Both the position numbers and the translations under genes were made by a program. The notes below the pieces were generated by a model. It saw nothing but the letters and a program-made list of their open reading frames with translations. It did not search any database and was not told where the DNA came from. Source: CAYWVO01 sp964461835 (GTDB lineage: Bacteria; Zixibacteria; MSB-5A5; WJJR01; JAJRUJ01). From it: 60,812 bases of DNA. The DNA is taken from positions 1-60,812 of the forward strand of contig CAYWVO010000021.1 of NCBI GenBank assembly GCA_964461835.1, read 5' to 3'. Positions 1 to 7,858 of this stretch are shown here, piece after piece; the first letter of the stretch is position 1, and every line of letters starts with the position of its first letter.

Positions 1-1
1 A

Positions 2-418
2 TCAAACATTGACGAACTTTTTCGAGTTCGGTGTAGACAAATCATCATAGGAGTGGGATTTGTGGACGACTACCACGGCGCATGGGAACTCGGAACCTTG
101 TGCCTTGTGAATAGTGAGAGCGTAGGCAAGCTGGATGTCCTGCACGTTTGGCGACCCGGCCTCGAGTTTCACCGGCATCCCGTCGAACTCGATAATGAGC
201 GAACCGTCCCGTGCGACATTCGTGACGACACCCACGGTACCGTTCATCACCCCTAATTCGTAGTTGTTTCGAGTCTGGATGACCTTGTCGCGGGGAAGGA
301 GCTTAGGTCTCCGCCCGGCTGGAACAACCGGGACTTCCACACCCCACAGTTTACGCTGAATGAGTTGCTGCAATTCCCTGTTCAGGTCGCGTGTCCCGAG
401 CGAGCGCCGGATAAATAA
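2..418 (-). pseudogene. RecD2-like helicase C-terminal remnant
   Basis: The open frame encodes only the C-terminal UvrD_C_2-type part of a RecD2/TraA-like superfamily 1 DNA helicase. It carries LGTRDLNRELQ, then RDKVIQTRNNYELGVMNGT, then the motif VI segment AYALTIHKAQGSEFP. An intact RecD2 has over 700 residues. Here a stop lies directly upstream (about 419), and after VVVVHKSHSYDDL the frame drifts into unrelated residues and stops at 2-4 instead of continuing into the usual YTAxTRA ending. Both ends are therefore lost, and I read it as a decayed gene. A frameshift with more gene to the left of the window is the alternative. Family assignment is fairly sure; functionality is unlikely. Confidence 0.6.
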
Positions 419-479
419 TCAAGTGGACCAACAGGCTCAGCAGGATTGTCAACACCAGCGATCGCAATATGGCGTACAT
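351..479 (-). CDS. Small single-span membrane or exported peptide (42 aa)
   Basis: This 42-residue ORF starts MYAILRSLVLTILLSLL and is one hydrophobic helix (residues about 4-26) followed by a short polar tail. It has an excellent ribosome binding site (GGGGGAGGAG, 4-5 bases before the ATG), which is the main reason to list it. It overlaps the helicase remnant on the same strand in another frame. It could be a real small membrane protein, a signal-peptide remnant of a lost gene, or chance. I do not recognise a family. Confidence 0.35.
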   Translation of the reverse strand: MYAILRSLVLTILLSLLVHLIIYPALARDTRPEQGIAATHSA

Positions 480-570
480 ATTCTCCTCCCCCACGAATGG
501 TACTCTGCGGGTTTTTGACCTTGGTTACCCGGATGGGTGAAAGGTATTCAAGCCCCCGCCGAAGAAAACG

Positions 571-912
571 TTATTCTTGCTTCTCTTTCTTAAGGGTTAG
601 AGAGAGGAGGATGTAATAGACAATGAACGCCAAGCCCCCGAGCACAAACATTAGACCCACGGTTCCGGTTTCATCGAACGTCCGCGGGGCGAAATTCCCG
701 ACGAGTGCTGCGATACCGATGCCGATGAGCACCATGCCCCATTTCACATTATTCAGGGCCTTCGAGCGGGTGCTGCCATTGTAGAGGAACTTCACCTTTT
801 CATCGACTATTCCCTTGTCAATGAGTCGCTTACGGGTGAAATAATCTACGATCAACTTGGTGATTAGGACCATCGTCCCGAAGACGACCGCCATTTGAAT
901 TGCCTCTGTCAT
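571..912 (-). CDS. DUF6249-like small membrane protein
   Basis: This 113-residue inner-membrane protein has three predicted spans: residues about 5-25, 53-70 and 80-102. Between spans 1 and 2 is a charged cytoplasmic loop (YFTRKRLIDKGIVDEKVKFLY). The layout and the RKRLIDKGI loop resemble DUF6249 proteins; function unknown. The ATG at 912 is preferred over longer upstream reading because AAGGAGACAGCA sits just before it. It is divergent from the ECF sigma gene. Its promoter region holds GCAACTT-N15-GTCAGA, nearly the same motif as in front of the sigma gene, so it is probably a member of that sigma factor's regulon (inference). Confidence 0.7.
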   Translation of the reverse strand: MTEAIQMAVVFGTMVLITKLIVDYFTRKRLIDKGIVDEKVKFLYNGSTRSKALNNVKWGMVLIGIGIAALVGNFAPRTFDETGTVGLMFVLGGLAFIVYYILLSLTLKKEKQE

Positions 913-940
913 TGCTGTCTCCTTTCCATCATCTGGTGTA

Positions 941-968
941 TCTGACTTGCTTGAGCGAAAAAAGTTGC
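941..968 (-). promoter_or_regulatory. Predicted ECF-type promoter for the DUF6249-like gene
   Basis: Reading leftwards, GCAACTT (968-962) is followed by 15 bases and GTCAGA (946-941), ending 28 bases before the ATG at 912. This matches the RpoE-like ECF layout (GGAACTT, 15-16 bases, GTCTAA). It mirrors the motif on the other strand at 981-1008. Confidence 0.55.
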
Positions 969-980
969 GGCACCGGCGCC

Positions 981-1008
981 AAAACTTCTGCAACATTCTC
1001 TCGTCTGA
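981..1008 (+). promoter_or_regulatory. Predicted autoregulatory ECF promoter of the sigma operon
   Basis: AAAACTT (981-987), a 15-base spacer, then GTCTGA (1003-1008), with the sigma ATG 27 bases further on. It resembles the RpoE-type consensus and shares AACTT-N15-GTCNGA with the divergent promoter. ECF operons are commonly autoregulated. Confidence 0.55.
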
Positions 1009-1035
1009 AAGGACAGATAGGATAGCGAGAGTTGG

Positions 1036-1608
1036 ATGGATGACGACCGTGCACTGGTTAATCGAATCCTGGCCGGGGAGGGCGGGGCCTTTGAGGAGTT
1101 TATTGTCCGATATCAACGGTTGGTGGCCCATGTCGTTTTTCGCATGGTCGATAATCCTGCCGATCGGGAGGATATTTGTCAGGAGGTCTTTGTTGCCCTG
1201 TATCGTGGACTCAAGGACTTTCAATTCAGGGCCAAAGTTTCGACTTGGGTGGCGAAGGTCGCCTACTATCGGTGCTTGAGCCACTTGGATAAGTCCAAGG
1301 TTGCGCTATTTGATGATATCACGAACGATGACAAACAACTGGAGCAGGTGCCGGAGAATGTACCATCACCCGCTGAGTACGCGGAAGTGCAGGATGTGTC
1401 GGCGCGAGTACGGGAAGAAATCGCCGGATTGCCGGTGCATTATCGCACGGTGTTAACGCTATACCATTTGGATCACATGAGCTATCAGGAGATCGGCGAA
1501 ATATCGGGCTTGCCGACGGGGACCATCAAGAGTCATCTCTTTCGCGGGCGAAAGTTGTTGAAAGAGCGGCTGGAGGCGAAATACCGGCCAGAGGATTTAT
1601 GGCAATGA
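1036..1608 (+). CDS. ECF-family RNA polymerase sigma factor
   Basis: This 190-residue sigma-70 family protein of the extracytoplasmic-function type directs RNA polymerase to a small stress or envelope regulon. Region 2 spans residues about 10-80 and contains DREDICQEVFVALYRGL and the promoter-melting segment FRAKVSTWVAKVAYYRCL. Region 4 spans about 130-182 with the helix-turn-helix MSYQEIGEISGLPTGTIKSH. Regions 1 and 3 are absent, as expected for ECF factors. The stop overlaps the anti-sigma start (ATGA at 1605-1608), so the two are translationally coupled. An ECF-like promoter sits upstream. The subgroup was not determined. Confidence 0.93.
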   Translation: MDDDRALVNRILAGEGGAFEEFIVRYQRLVAHVVFRMVDNPADREDICQEVFVALYRGLKDFQFRAKVSTWVAKVAYYRCLSHLDKSKVALFDDITNDDKQLEQVPENVPSPAEYAEVQDVSARVREEIAGLPVHYRTVLTLYHLDHMSYQEIGEISGLPTGTIKSHLFRGRKLLKERLEAKYRPEDLWQ

Positions 1609-2114
1609 GACATCTGACTGAACGAGAGATCCAGGAATTTGTGGATACAGCTTCGTCAGCGCAGGACGAGGATATTCGCCGGCATCTGGCGGAATGTAAC
1701 GTCTGCCGAGCGCAGGTCGCCGCCTACCGACGGCTCTCGGTGCACCTGGCCGATGATAGCGGATTTGAGCTTGCGCCGAATTTCGCGGCCTCGGTAATGG
1801 AGCGCATTGCTCCGGCGGAGGCGGAGCGCTCAGCCTGGTCACTGGTCGCCGCGATTGCGGCATCACTAGTGGTGGTCCTTGGTGCGGCGTTGGTATTTGT
1901 TGACCTTGATCTTATTCTGGCCCCACTTGTCACCGTGCGAACCTGGCTCGAATCCATCGGGGCATCTACCTTCACATCTATCGAATCAATGCTCTCCGCA
2001 GTTAATGTAAGCCCGGTTCTCCTCGCACTGGCGATTCTGGTGGTGCTTTCGCTGGCGGCGGTCGAACGGTTAGCGCTGGCCACCCGCCGGGAGCATACTA
2101 TGATAACCGTCTGA
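1599..2114 (+). CDS. Anti-sigma factor with zinc-finger (ZAS) motif, membrane-bound
   Basis: This is the predicted anti-sigma factor that holds the upstream ECF sigma at the membrane. The N-terminal cytoplasmic domain has the zinc-binding H29-x3-C33-x2-C36 motif (RRHLAECNVCRAQV). A hydrophobic span lies at about 80-103, and a second at about 140-158 near the C-terminus. Two in-frame ATGs compete: 1599, and 1605, which gives the classic ATGA overlap with the sigma stop. The second is as likely as the first. About 171 residues. Membership of the ZAS family is well supported; the inducing signal is unknown. Confidence 0.85.
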   Translation: MAMRHLTEREIQEFVDTASSAQDEDIRRHLAECNVCRAQVAAYRRLSVHLADDSGFELAPNFAASVMERIAPAEAERSAWSLVAAIAASLVVVLGAALVFVDLDLILAPLVTVRTWLESIGASTFTSIESMLSAVNVSPVLLALAILVVLSLAAVERLALATRREHTMITV

Positions 2115-2118
2115 GCCG

Positions 2119-2634
2119 TTACCCGCGCCCTTGTTCCATTTCCTTGAAGGCCAGGATAATATCGTAGGGGGCTTCGGCCTCCAGTAACCGTTCGCGGAAA
2201 TAATCGAATTGCAGGTTCTCCGCCAGTGCCTTGAAGGCTCGCAAGTATATTTTATCGTCATACTGTGGCGCAGCCATACAAAAGAATAACTGGACCGGCT
2301 CATTGTCGGGGGCGCCGAATTCAATGCCCTCTGAGGAGCGTCCAAAAGAAATGATGAATTCTTTGGCCTGGTAGGTCCGAACATGCGGCACGGCTATGCC
2401 GTTGCCGATGGCGGTGGAGGCCCGCTTTTCGCGATGGTAGAGGTCATTGACCATCTTGGAAGGATTTCCCACCCGCGCGTATTCATCCATCAGCGTGACA
2501 AACTCCTCCAGTACCTGCTTCTTACCCTCGCGGAGCGCACGTTTGGTATACTCGCCGGTTTCCGGGTCCGGTTCGATACGGGTTTCCAGTTCGAGTTTAA
2601 TCAGTTCTGGTCTAAGGTACCGTGATATCTGCAC
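2119..2634 (-). CDS. PTS EIIA-type-2 (fructose/nitrogen) domain protein
   Basis: This cytoplasmic EIIA domain protein has about 171 residues. The phosphorylatable histidine lies in the conserved segment AIGNGIAVPHVR (His84 from the GTG start). Downstream is the typical PVQLFFCMAAP strand. A helical N-terminal extension of about 60 residues precedes the domain. No HPr, EI or permease gene is nearby, so a regulatory (PtsN-like) role is more likely than sugar uptake. The GTG at 2634 is chosen because GGAGG stands 10 bases before it; a longer frame reaches 2661. It converges on the anti-sigma gene with only 4 bases between the stops. Confidence 0.82.
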   Translation of the reverse strand: MQISRYLRPELIKLELETRIEPDPETGEYTKRALREGKKQVLEEFVTLMDEYARVGNPSKMVNDLYHREKRASTAIGNGIAVPHVRTYQAKEFIISFGRSSEGIEFGAPDNEPVQLFFCMAAPQYDDKIYLRAFKALAENLQFDYFRERLLEAEAPYDIILAFKEMEQGRG

Positions 2635-2852
2635 CGGGTACAGTCCTCCGCCACCTTGCACTACCTGCGAGGATGATCGGCTTCTACATCCTCAATCGGC
2701 CGATGAATATAGAAGATTTATCGGATAAGAGAAACCGCAATGTGACGATATGTGCCGTCGTGAGTTACGGTGGTACTCTCGAGAGATACATCCCGGATGT
2801 CCTGACGTCACTATCAACCAACCAGTGACTGATGGTTCATTTCAACTTGGCC

Positions 2853-3320
2853 CTACGACTCTCCGGTAAATTCCTTTTCGAGTGCTTCGGCAGCATCGTC
2901 GATCATCCGGGCATCGATGGCACAAGTCACGGACGAAAGGGAGGTCGAGATCATGTCAATGTTAATTCCGCACCGCGATAGGGCACGAAACATCCGCCCG
3001 GCAATGCCCGGCCGCTTGTTTAAATCGTGCCCGGTCACGCCGACCAGCGCAATTCCTTTATGGTGGCTGACCGATTTGGCGCCCAATTCCGGGATGATTC
3101 GCTCCAATACCCGCTGGACTGGTTCCAGCTCGGTTTCTTTGATCGCAAATGAGATATCCGACCGGCCCTGGCCGCCACCGGTGGAGACCATCAATTCAAT
3201 ATTGAATCCCTCCCCGCCGAGACGGCCAAAAAGCTCTGCAGCAATACCGGGCTTATCCGGCACCGAGGCCACGGTCACCTTGACCACGTCGCGCTCGGAC
3301 TTGACATTCAAGTCAGACAT
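2853..3320 (-). CDS. Tandem ACT-domain regulatory protein
   Basis: This 155-residue protein is made of two ACT domains. The first, residues about 10-80, contains VASVPDKPGIAAELFGRL; the second, about 88-152, contains GHDLNKRPGIAGRMFRAL. The arrangement is the same as the regulatory tail of aspartokinase, but no kinase domain is present and none is next to it. It probably binds an amino acid and modulates a partner, or is a free-standing aspartokinase-beta-like subunit. The start at 3320 has a strong GGGAGG site 5 bases upstream. That site lies inside an 11-bp inverted repeat (3326-3382), suggesting control of translation. Confidence 0.8.
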   Translation of the reverse strand: MSDLNVKSERDVVKVTVASVPDKPGIAAELFGRLGGEGFNIELMVSTGGGQGRSDISFAIKETELEPVQRVLERIIPELGAKSVSHHKGIALVGVTGHDLNKRPGIAGRMFRALSRCGINIDMISTSLSSVTCAIDARMIDDAAEALEKEFTGES

Positions 3321-3325
3321 ATATT

Positions 3326-3382
3326 CCTCCCTGGATCTCGAGGTAATCGTCCTGCGGGCAATATGCACGGAATCCAGGGAGG
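3326..3382 (-). promoter_or_regulatory. Inverted repeat that can mask the ACT gene's ribosome binding site
   Basis: On the minus strand CCTCCCTGGAT (3382-3372) is followed 35 bases later by its exact complement ATCCAGGGAGG (3336-3326), whose GGGAGG is the Shine-Dalgarno of the gene starting at 3320. Pairing would hide the site. This is seen directly; the regulatory role is inferred. Confidence 0.5.
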
Positions 3383-3458
3383 ACGGTACCGATTTTCGCT
3401 ACCGTTGCTCCCGGAGGCATCATCTTTTGCCAAATCCGGGGGCAATGATGGTTGCGGC

Positions 3459-4334
3459 TTATTGGATGCGATAAGCAAAATTCTGTGCCGAGACAGCCAC
3501 GGCCAGCGTATCCGGCGATTGCCAGGTCTCTGGAGCGTAGGCTTCGACAAATGCCTGGTAGTATTCCAAAGGTTGCGCGTTGTTCGCCACTCGCCAACCG
3601 GAGCGGAAGGCGTTGGCGGACGGGTCAAATGTCATTTTTTTCCGGATGATGTCGCCACTGTCCAACACATTGAGGTAAAGCAGATTCTCACTGCTGTTGG
3701 GGGTTGCCAGGCACGTCACCGAATCTCCGGGGGAAAAACGGGGGATATCATCGATACTCCGCAGACTCGATGATGGACGCAGCGTCTCACCCATATGAAT
3801 CATCCTGACATCCGGCACCGCTGGATTGAACCGGGCGCTGTTGAATGCTCGTTCTGCGTATCCCCGCAGCCTCCAGCCGTGCCAAGCCATGCCATAAGCG
3901 CCCAGCTGAATCAAAAGCGCTTTGGTCTTGGCTACCGCGCGATTGGATTTTTCCAGGACGGTGCCATCTTGCTGGATGATTGACACATGCACCATCACCG
4001 TGTCCCAGATGGACATATCCGCGGATCGCAGTCCGGGAACGCCGCGATCGGTAGTAGTATCGAAATCAATGGAACGGAAATAATGATCACGAAAATCCCA
4101 TTTGGCCACCCAGCGAACCGGGTTGGGTGAAATCTGCGGCGAGTCTGTGGTCAGCGTTTCCGGTAGCGTGACCTCCGAACCATACATCCCCGTACCCTTC
4201 GGGCTTTCGAAAATATACAGCTTTGCCGCATCTTCCAGGGAGATTTCCTCGACCGGATTATTCTCCTCACAGCCGAGAACTCCGGCCATAATCACCAACA
4301 TTCCGATTAAACTAATGGCGTTGATCCGTTGCAT
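3459..4334 (-). CDS. Lipoprotein of unknown function
   Basis: About 291 residues. The N-terminus MQRINAISLIGMLVIMAGVLGC is a lipoprotein signal with lipobox AGVLGC, so the mature protein should be anchored by its first cysteine and face the periplasm or outer membrane. The rest is mainly beta-type sequence with no domain I recognise; WVAKWDFRDHYFRSIDFDTTTD is a distinctive segment. The start at 4334 is chosen because it puts the signal peptide at the front; the frame is open to 4409 but that would overlap uvrB. It lies 13 bases downstream of uvrB on the same strand and may be read through from it. Confidence 0.65.
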   Translation of the reverse strand: MQRINAISLIGMLVIMAGVLGCEENNPVEEISLEDAAKLYIFESPKGTGMYGSEVTLPETLTTDSPQISPNPVRWVAKWDFRDHYFRSIDFDTTTDRGVPGLRSADMSIWDTVMVHVSIIQQDGTVLEKSNRAVAKTKALLIQLGAYGMAWHGWRLRGYAERAFNSARFNPAVPDVRMIHMGETLRPSSSLRSIDDIPRFSPGDSVTCLATPNSSENLLYLNVLDSGDIIRKKMTFDPSANAFRSGWRVANNAQPLEYYQAFVEAYAPETWQSPDTLAVAVSAQNFAYRIQ

Positions 4335-4347
4335 ATTCTCAGTCCTG

Positions 4348-6357
4348 TTACCGGCGTTTCCTTTTCTTCTGATAGCGCGCTTTGGTCTGTAGTTTATTGA
4401 TTTCATCACGGAGCGCGGCCGCGGTTTCGAATTCCAGTTTTTCTGCTGCCTGTTCCATTGCCTGTCGTAAGAAAGAAATTTTATCCTGGGTGGTCAACTG
4501 GTCAAATCCCGGCGGCCGTTCTGTCTCCGTAGATTGACTCGGCGCCCGGGAGTCGGCGAACAGTGTACTCCGCCGAATTTCCTCTTCACTTTTCCAGATT
4601 GTCTCCGGGGTAATCCCGTGTTCGTCATTATACCGCATCTGGATCGCCCGGCGTCGATTCGTTTCGTCAATGGCCTTGCGCATGGAATCGGTGATGTGAT
4701 CGGCATAGAAAACCACGCGCCCGGCGCGATTCCGCGCGGCCCGGCCCGCGGTCTGGATCAGCGATCGTTCGGAACGAAGAAATCCCTCCTTATCTGCGTC
4801 CAGAATGGCCACCAACGATACCTCCGGTAAATCCAACCCCTCACGCAGGAGGTTTATTCCCACCAACACGTCGAATTCCGCCAAGCGGAGGTCGCGCAGG
4901 ATCTCAGTGCGATCGATGGCGTCAATTTCTGAATGTAAATAGCGCACGCGCACGTTCATCTGTGCCAGGTAGTCGGCGAGATCTTCTGCCGACCGTTTAG
5001 TCAGCGTCGTAACCAGCACCCGTTCGTTCTGCTCCGTGCACGACCGGATTTCTGCAAGCAGGTTGTCCACCTGCTGCGCCAGGGGACGGACAATGATCTC
5101 CGGATCAACGAGGCCGGTGGGACGAATAATCTGTTCAACAACTGCGCCGCCGCATTGCTCCAGCTCGAAATCTGCCGGCGTCGCCGAGACGAACATGACT
5201 TTATCGGTCAAAGACCAGAATTCGTCGAACACCAGGGGACGGTTATCAAGTGCCGAAGGCAAACGGAAACCATATTCCACTAACGTCTCTTTGCGGGAGC
5301 GGTCACCGGCGTACATTCCGCGTACCTGGGGAATCGATTGATGGGATTCATCGATTATCATCAGGTGATCGTCCGGCAGAAAATCGATGAGCGTGTACGG
5401 GCGATCTCCCGGTTTGCGACCCGAAAGGTAGCGTGAATAGTTCTCTACGCCGGTGCAATACCCAATCTCTCGCAGCATTTCGAGATCGAACATCGTGCGC
5501 GACTCAAGCCGCTGAGCTTCCAGGAGCTTATCCTGGCCGCGGAGCTCCGCCAGCCGTTCGCCCAGTTCGTGCTCAATCCCGGCGATTGCCTCTTTCAGCC
5601 GCTGGGGTGCGGTGACAAAATGCTTGGCGGGGTAGATTGCTGCGCGATCACGAGTGTCTTTGATCTTTCCGGTAAGTGGATCCATCACCGAGATGCGGTC
5701 AATCTCGTCACCAAACAGTTCGACGCGGATTGCTTGGTCCTCGTACGCCGGGATGACGTCGATAACATCCCCGTGCACCCGAAACGTCCCCCGGGCAAAA
5801 TCGATATCGTTACGGTTGTAGTGAATCTCAATCAGATCGCGCAGCAAATCGTTGCGTGGTCGCTGCTGACCGACCTCCACAAAGACCATCATTCGCTTGT
5901 AATCCGCCGGCGACCCGATACCGTAAATGCACGAAACTGACGCGACGATGATCACATCATCCCGCTCCAGCAGGGAGGAGGTTGACCGTAAGCGGAGGCG
6001 GTCGATATCATCGTTGATCGACGTGTCCTTTTCGATATACGTGTCCGTCTGGGGGACATACGCCTCGGGCTGGTAGTAATCGTAATAAGAGATAAAAAAC
6101 TCAACGGCGTTGTTCGGGAAAAACGCCTTCAGTTCGCCGTACAACTGCGCGGCCAAAGTCTTGTTGTGCGAAATGACCAGCGTGGGCCGCTGGAGTTTCT
6201 CAATCACGTTTGCCATGGTAAACGTCTTGCCGGAACCAGTCACGCCCAGCAGCGTCTGGCATTTCTGCTCGTTGAGAAACCCCTCCGCCAGTTGCTCAAT
6301 GGCAGTCGGCTGATCGCCCCGTGGGACGTAGGTACTATTGAGTACAAATTTGCCCAT
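4348..6357 (-). CDS. uvrB: Excinuclease ABC subunit B
   Basis: UvrB is the damage-verifying helicase-like subunit of nucleotide excision repair, loaded by UvrA and cut-partner of UvrC. At 669 residues it is family length. Seen: Walker A GVTGSGKT (residues 38-45), the beta-hairpin YYDYYQPEAYVP (about 94-105), the DESH box (about 340), motifs V-VI LREGLDLPEV and QTAGRAARN, and a C-terminal UVR motif (EKLEFETAAALRDEINKLQ) that contacts UvrC. MGKFVLNS at 6357 matches the usual start; the frame stays open 34 codons further upstream but that part is unlike UvrB. No uvrA or uvrC is in the window. Confidence 0.97.
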   Translation of the reverse strand: MGKFVLNSTYVPRGDQPTAIEQLAEGFLNEQKCQTLLGVTGSGKTFTMANVIEKLQRPTLVISHNKTLAAQLYGELKAFFPNNAVEFFISYYDYYQPEAYVPQTDTYIEKDTSINDDIDRLRLRSTSSLLERDDVIIVASVSCIYGIGSPADYKRMMVFVEVGQQRPRNDLLRDLIEIHYNRNDIDFARGTFRVHGDVIDVIPAYEDQAIRVELFGDEIDRISVMDPLTGKIKDTRDRAAIYPAKHFVTAPQRLKEAIAGIEHELGERLAELRGQDKLLEAQRLESRTMFDLEMLREIGYCTGVENYSRYLSGRKPGDRPYTLIDFLPDDHLMIIDESHQSIPQVRGMYAGDRSRKETLVEYGFRLPSALDNRPLVFDEFWSLTDKVMFVSATPADFELEQCGGAVVEQIIRPTGLVDPEIIVRPLAQQVDNLLAEIRSCTEQNERVLVTTLTKRSAEDLADYLAQMNVRVRYLHSEIDAIDRTEILRDLRLAEFDVLVGINLLREGLDLPEVSLVAILDADKEGFLRSERSLIQTAGRAARNRAGRVVFYADHITDSMRKAIDETNRRRAIQMRYNDEHGITPETIWKSEEEIRRSTLFADSRAPSQSTETERPPGFDQLTTQDKISFLRQAMEQAAEKLEFETAAALRDEINKLQTKARYQKKRKRR

Positions 6358-6462
6358 CGTTAACTTCTCAAAGACTTCAATATACCAATACGCACCAAGA
6401 AGCAGATCATTTTCTTCCTTGAACCCCCCAGGAATGAAATCTGTTGGTAAAGCTGACAAAAA

Positions 6463-6490
6463 GCCCTTCTCCTGAGCTCAGGAGAAGGGC
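6463..6490 (-). terminator. Intrinsic terminator, perfect 28-bp palindrome
   Basis: The 14-base arms (GCCCTTCTCCTGAG and its complement) are exact. Reading leftwards they are followed at once by TTTTT (6462-6458). The site lies 37 bases past the stop of the repeat protein at 6527, so it ends that transcript and separates it from uvrB. Confidence 0.85.
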
Positions 6491-6526
6491 ATAATTGCGC
6501 TGGAACTGGATATTGTTAATAAAGGA

Positions 6527-7762
6527 TCAATTGTTTTGCTCAAACTCTATCCGCTCGAATTCCTCCCAATCCACGATGATCTCATCGCCATCGTCGGTCT
6601 CGATGATAATTCCCTTGTTGTCGTCGTCCACGTCATTTGAGCCGCGCAGGCGGAACTCATCACCGGTGAAAAGCACAATTTCACAGGACCGGGAGGTCCG
6701 TTTGGCGATTTCTTTGATATGCCCGAATTCGAGGTCAAATTCCATATCGCGGTACTCACCGTCCAGCAGCTCCCAGGAAAATTGCTCGTCATCATCCCAG
6801 GTGATCAGTCCGCTGAACCGGTCGCCATATTCGGTGTACACCGTGCCACGCAATCGCCAGGGCGGTTTGAAATCATCATACGTCCGAACGTATTGTTCGG
6901 GAGCTTCGCTGAAAACGATTGATTCGAACTCATCCCAATCAACCTTAACGCGACCCCAGTGTGGCACCATGATCACGATACCCCGATTTTCGTCGTTAAC
7001 GTCATTGGAACCGTCCAGCTTGAGATCACGACCATTGACCAGGGTGATTCGGCTCGAACGTGAGGAGAGTTTCTCGATCTTTTGAATTCGCCCGAAGGGA
7101 ATCTTGCGGCCGCGGCTGCGTTGATCCCCGTCGAGGATATCTGTCGACCAGATCTCATCAACATCCCACTGAATAAAGCCCTCAAATTCGAGGCCGAATT
7201 CAGTCGTCACCACGCCATACAGCCGATGGCCGCCGAATCCGCGAGACGGCCGATAGTCGTCGTCCATTTCGTGAAAAACAATCTCATCAATATCATCCCA
7301 GTCCAGTTCGATAATCCCTTCATCTTTCTCATCGATGAGAAATTCGCGAATGGAGGAGGAGAGATCCGAGCCACCGTCAAATTTGAATTTCTCTCCACCC
7401 TTGAGGATTATGGTGCTTTTGCTGCGGGAACGGGGGATGATTCGTTCGATATAACCAAAGCGCAGGCCGGCCTGCGAATTCGACCCTCCGAAACCGGACT
7501 CAGAATAGATATCGATGCCGAATACCGATACGCGTTTCTCCCGCCGGTCGCGAAAATGACGATCTCTCCGGACCTTGTTGCCGTCCAGGATATCATCCCA
7601 GGACCCTTCGTTTTTGTCCCACCGGATGCGCCCCACCAGCTTATCGCCATCTTCGGTAATAACCGTTCCATAAAGAAAACCGTCATCGGCAGCAGCCGAC
7701 GCGGCCATACAGACTATCAAGAAAACCACGCCAATCGTAATCCGCCAGGCTACCCGTCTCAT
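6527..7762 (-). CDS. Secreted protein with three internal repeats
   Basis: This 411-residue protein has a cleavable signal peptide (MRRVAWRITIGVVFLIV..., cleavage near ASAAADD at about 26). The mature part is three copies of a unit of about 110-130 residues, beginning near residues 29, 182 and 306. Each opens with LYGTVxTExGxxFxGxIxWD, passes through a DILDG-like turn and a basic FGxIxxI stretch, and closes with LxGSNDVxDxNxGI and VDWDEFExIxF. The composition is acidic and rich in aspartate. Function unknown; a periplasmic or surface beta-structure is likely. It has a strong ribosome site (AAGGAGG, 5 bases before the ATG) and its own terminator. Confidence 0.75.
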   Translation of the reverse strand: MRRVAWRITIGVVFLIVCMAASAAADDGFLYGTVITEDGDKLVGRIRWDKNEGSWDDILDGNKVRRDRHFRDRREKRVSVFGIDIYSESGFGGSNSQAGLRFGYIERIIPRSRSKSTIILKGGEKFKFDGGSDLSSSIREFLIDEKDEGIIELDWDDIDEIVFHEMDDDYRPSRGFGGHRLYGVVTTEFGLEFEGFIQWDVDEIWSTDILDGDQRSRGRKIPFGRIQKIEKLSSRSSRITLVNGRDLKLDGSNDVNDENRGIVIMVPHWGRVKVDWDEFESIVFSEAPEQYVRTYDDFKPPWRLRGTVYTEYGDRFSGLITWDDDEQFSWELLDGEYRDMEFDLEFGHIKEIAKRTSRSCEIVLFTGDEFRLRGSNDVDDDNKGIIIETDDGDEIIVDWEEFERIEFEQNN

Positions 7763-7858
7763 GCAAACCTCCTTCGCAGTCGTGCATTCCCTAACAACTA
7801 ATTTGTTAGTACGGATTTTCAGAAAGTGAGTTTCGTGGACATCGTTATTCTCAGGAAT

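Noticed and set aside
2622..2828. Plus-strand open frame between the EIIA and ACT genes
   Set aside because: No ribosome site and no recognisable features; it lies in the leader of the EIIA gene on the other strand.
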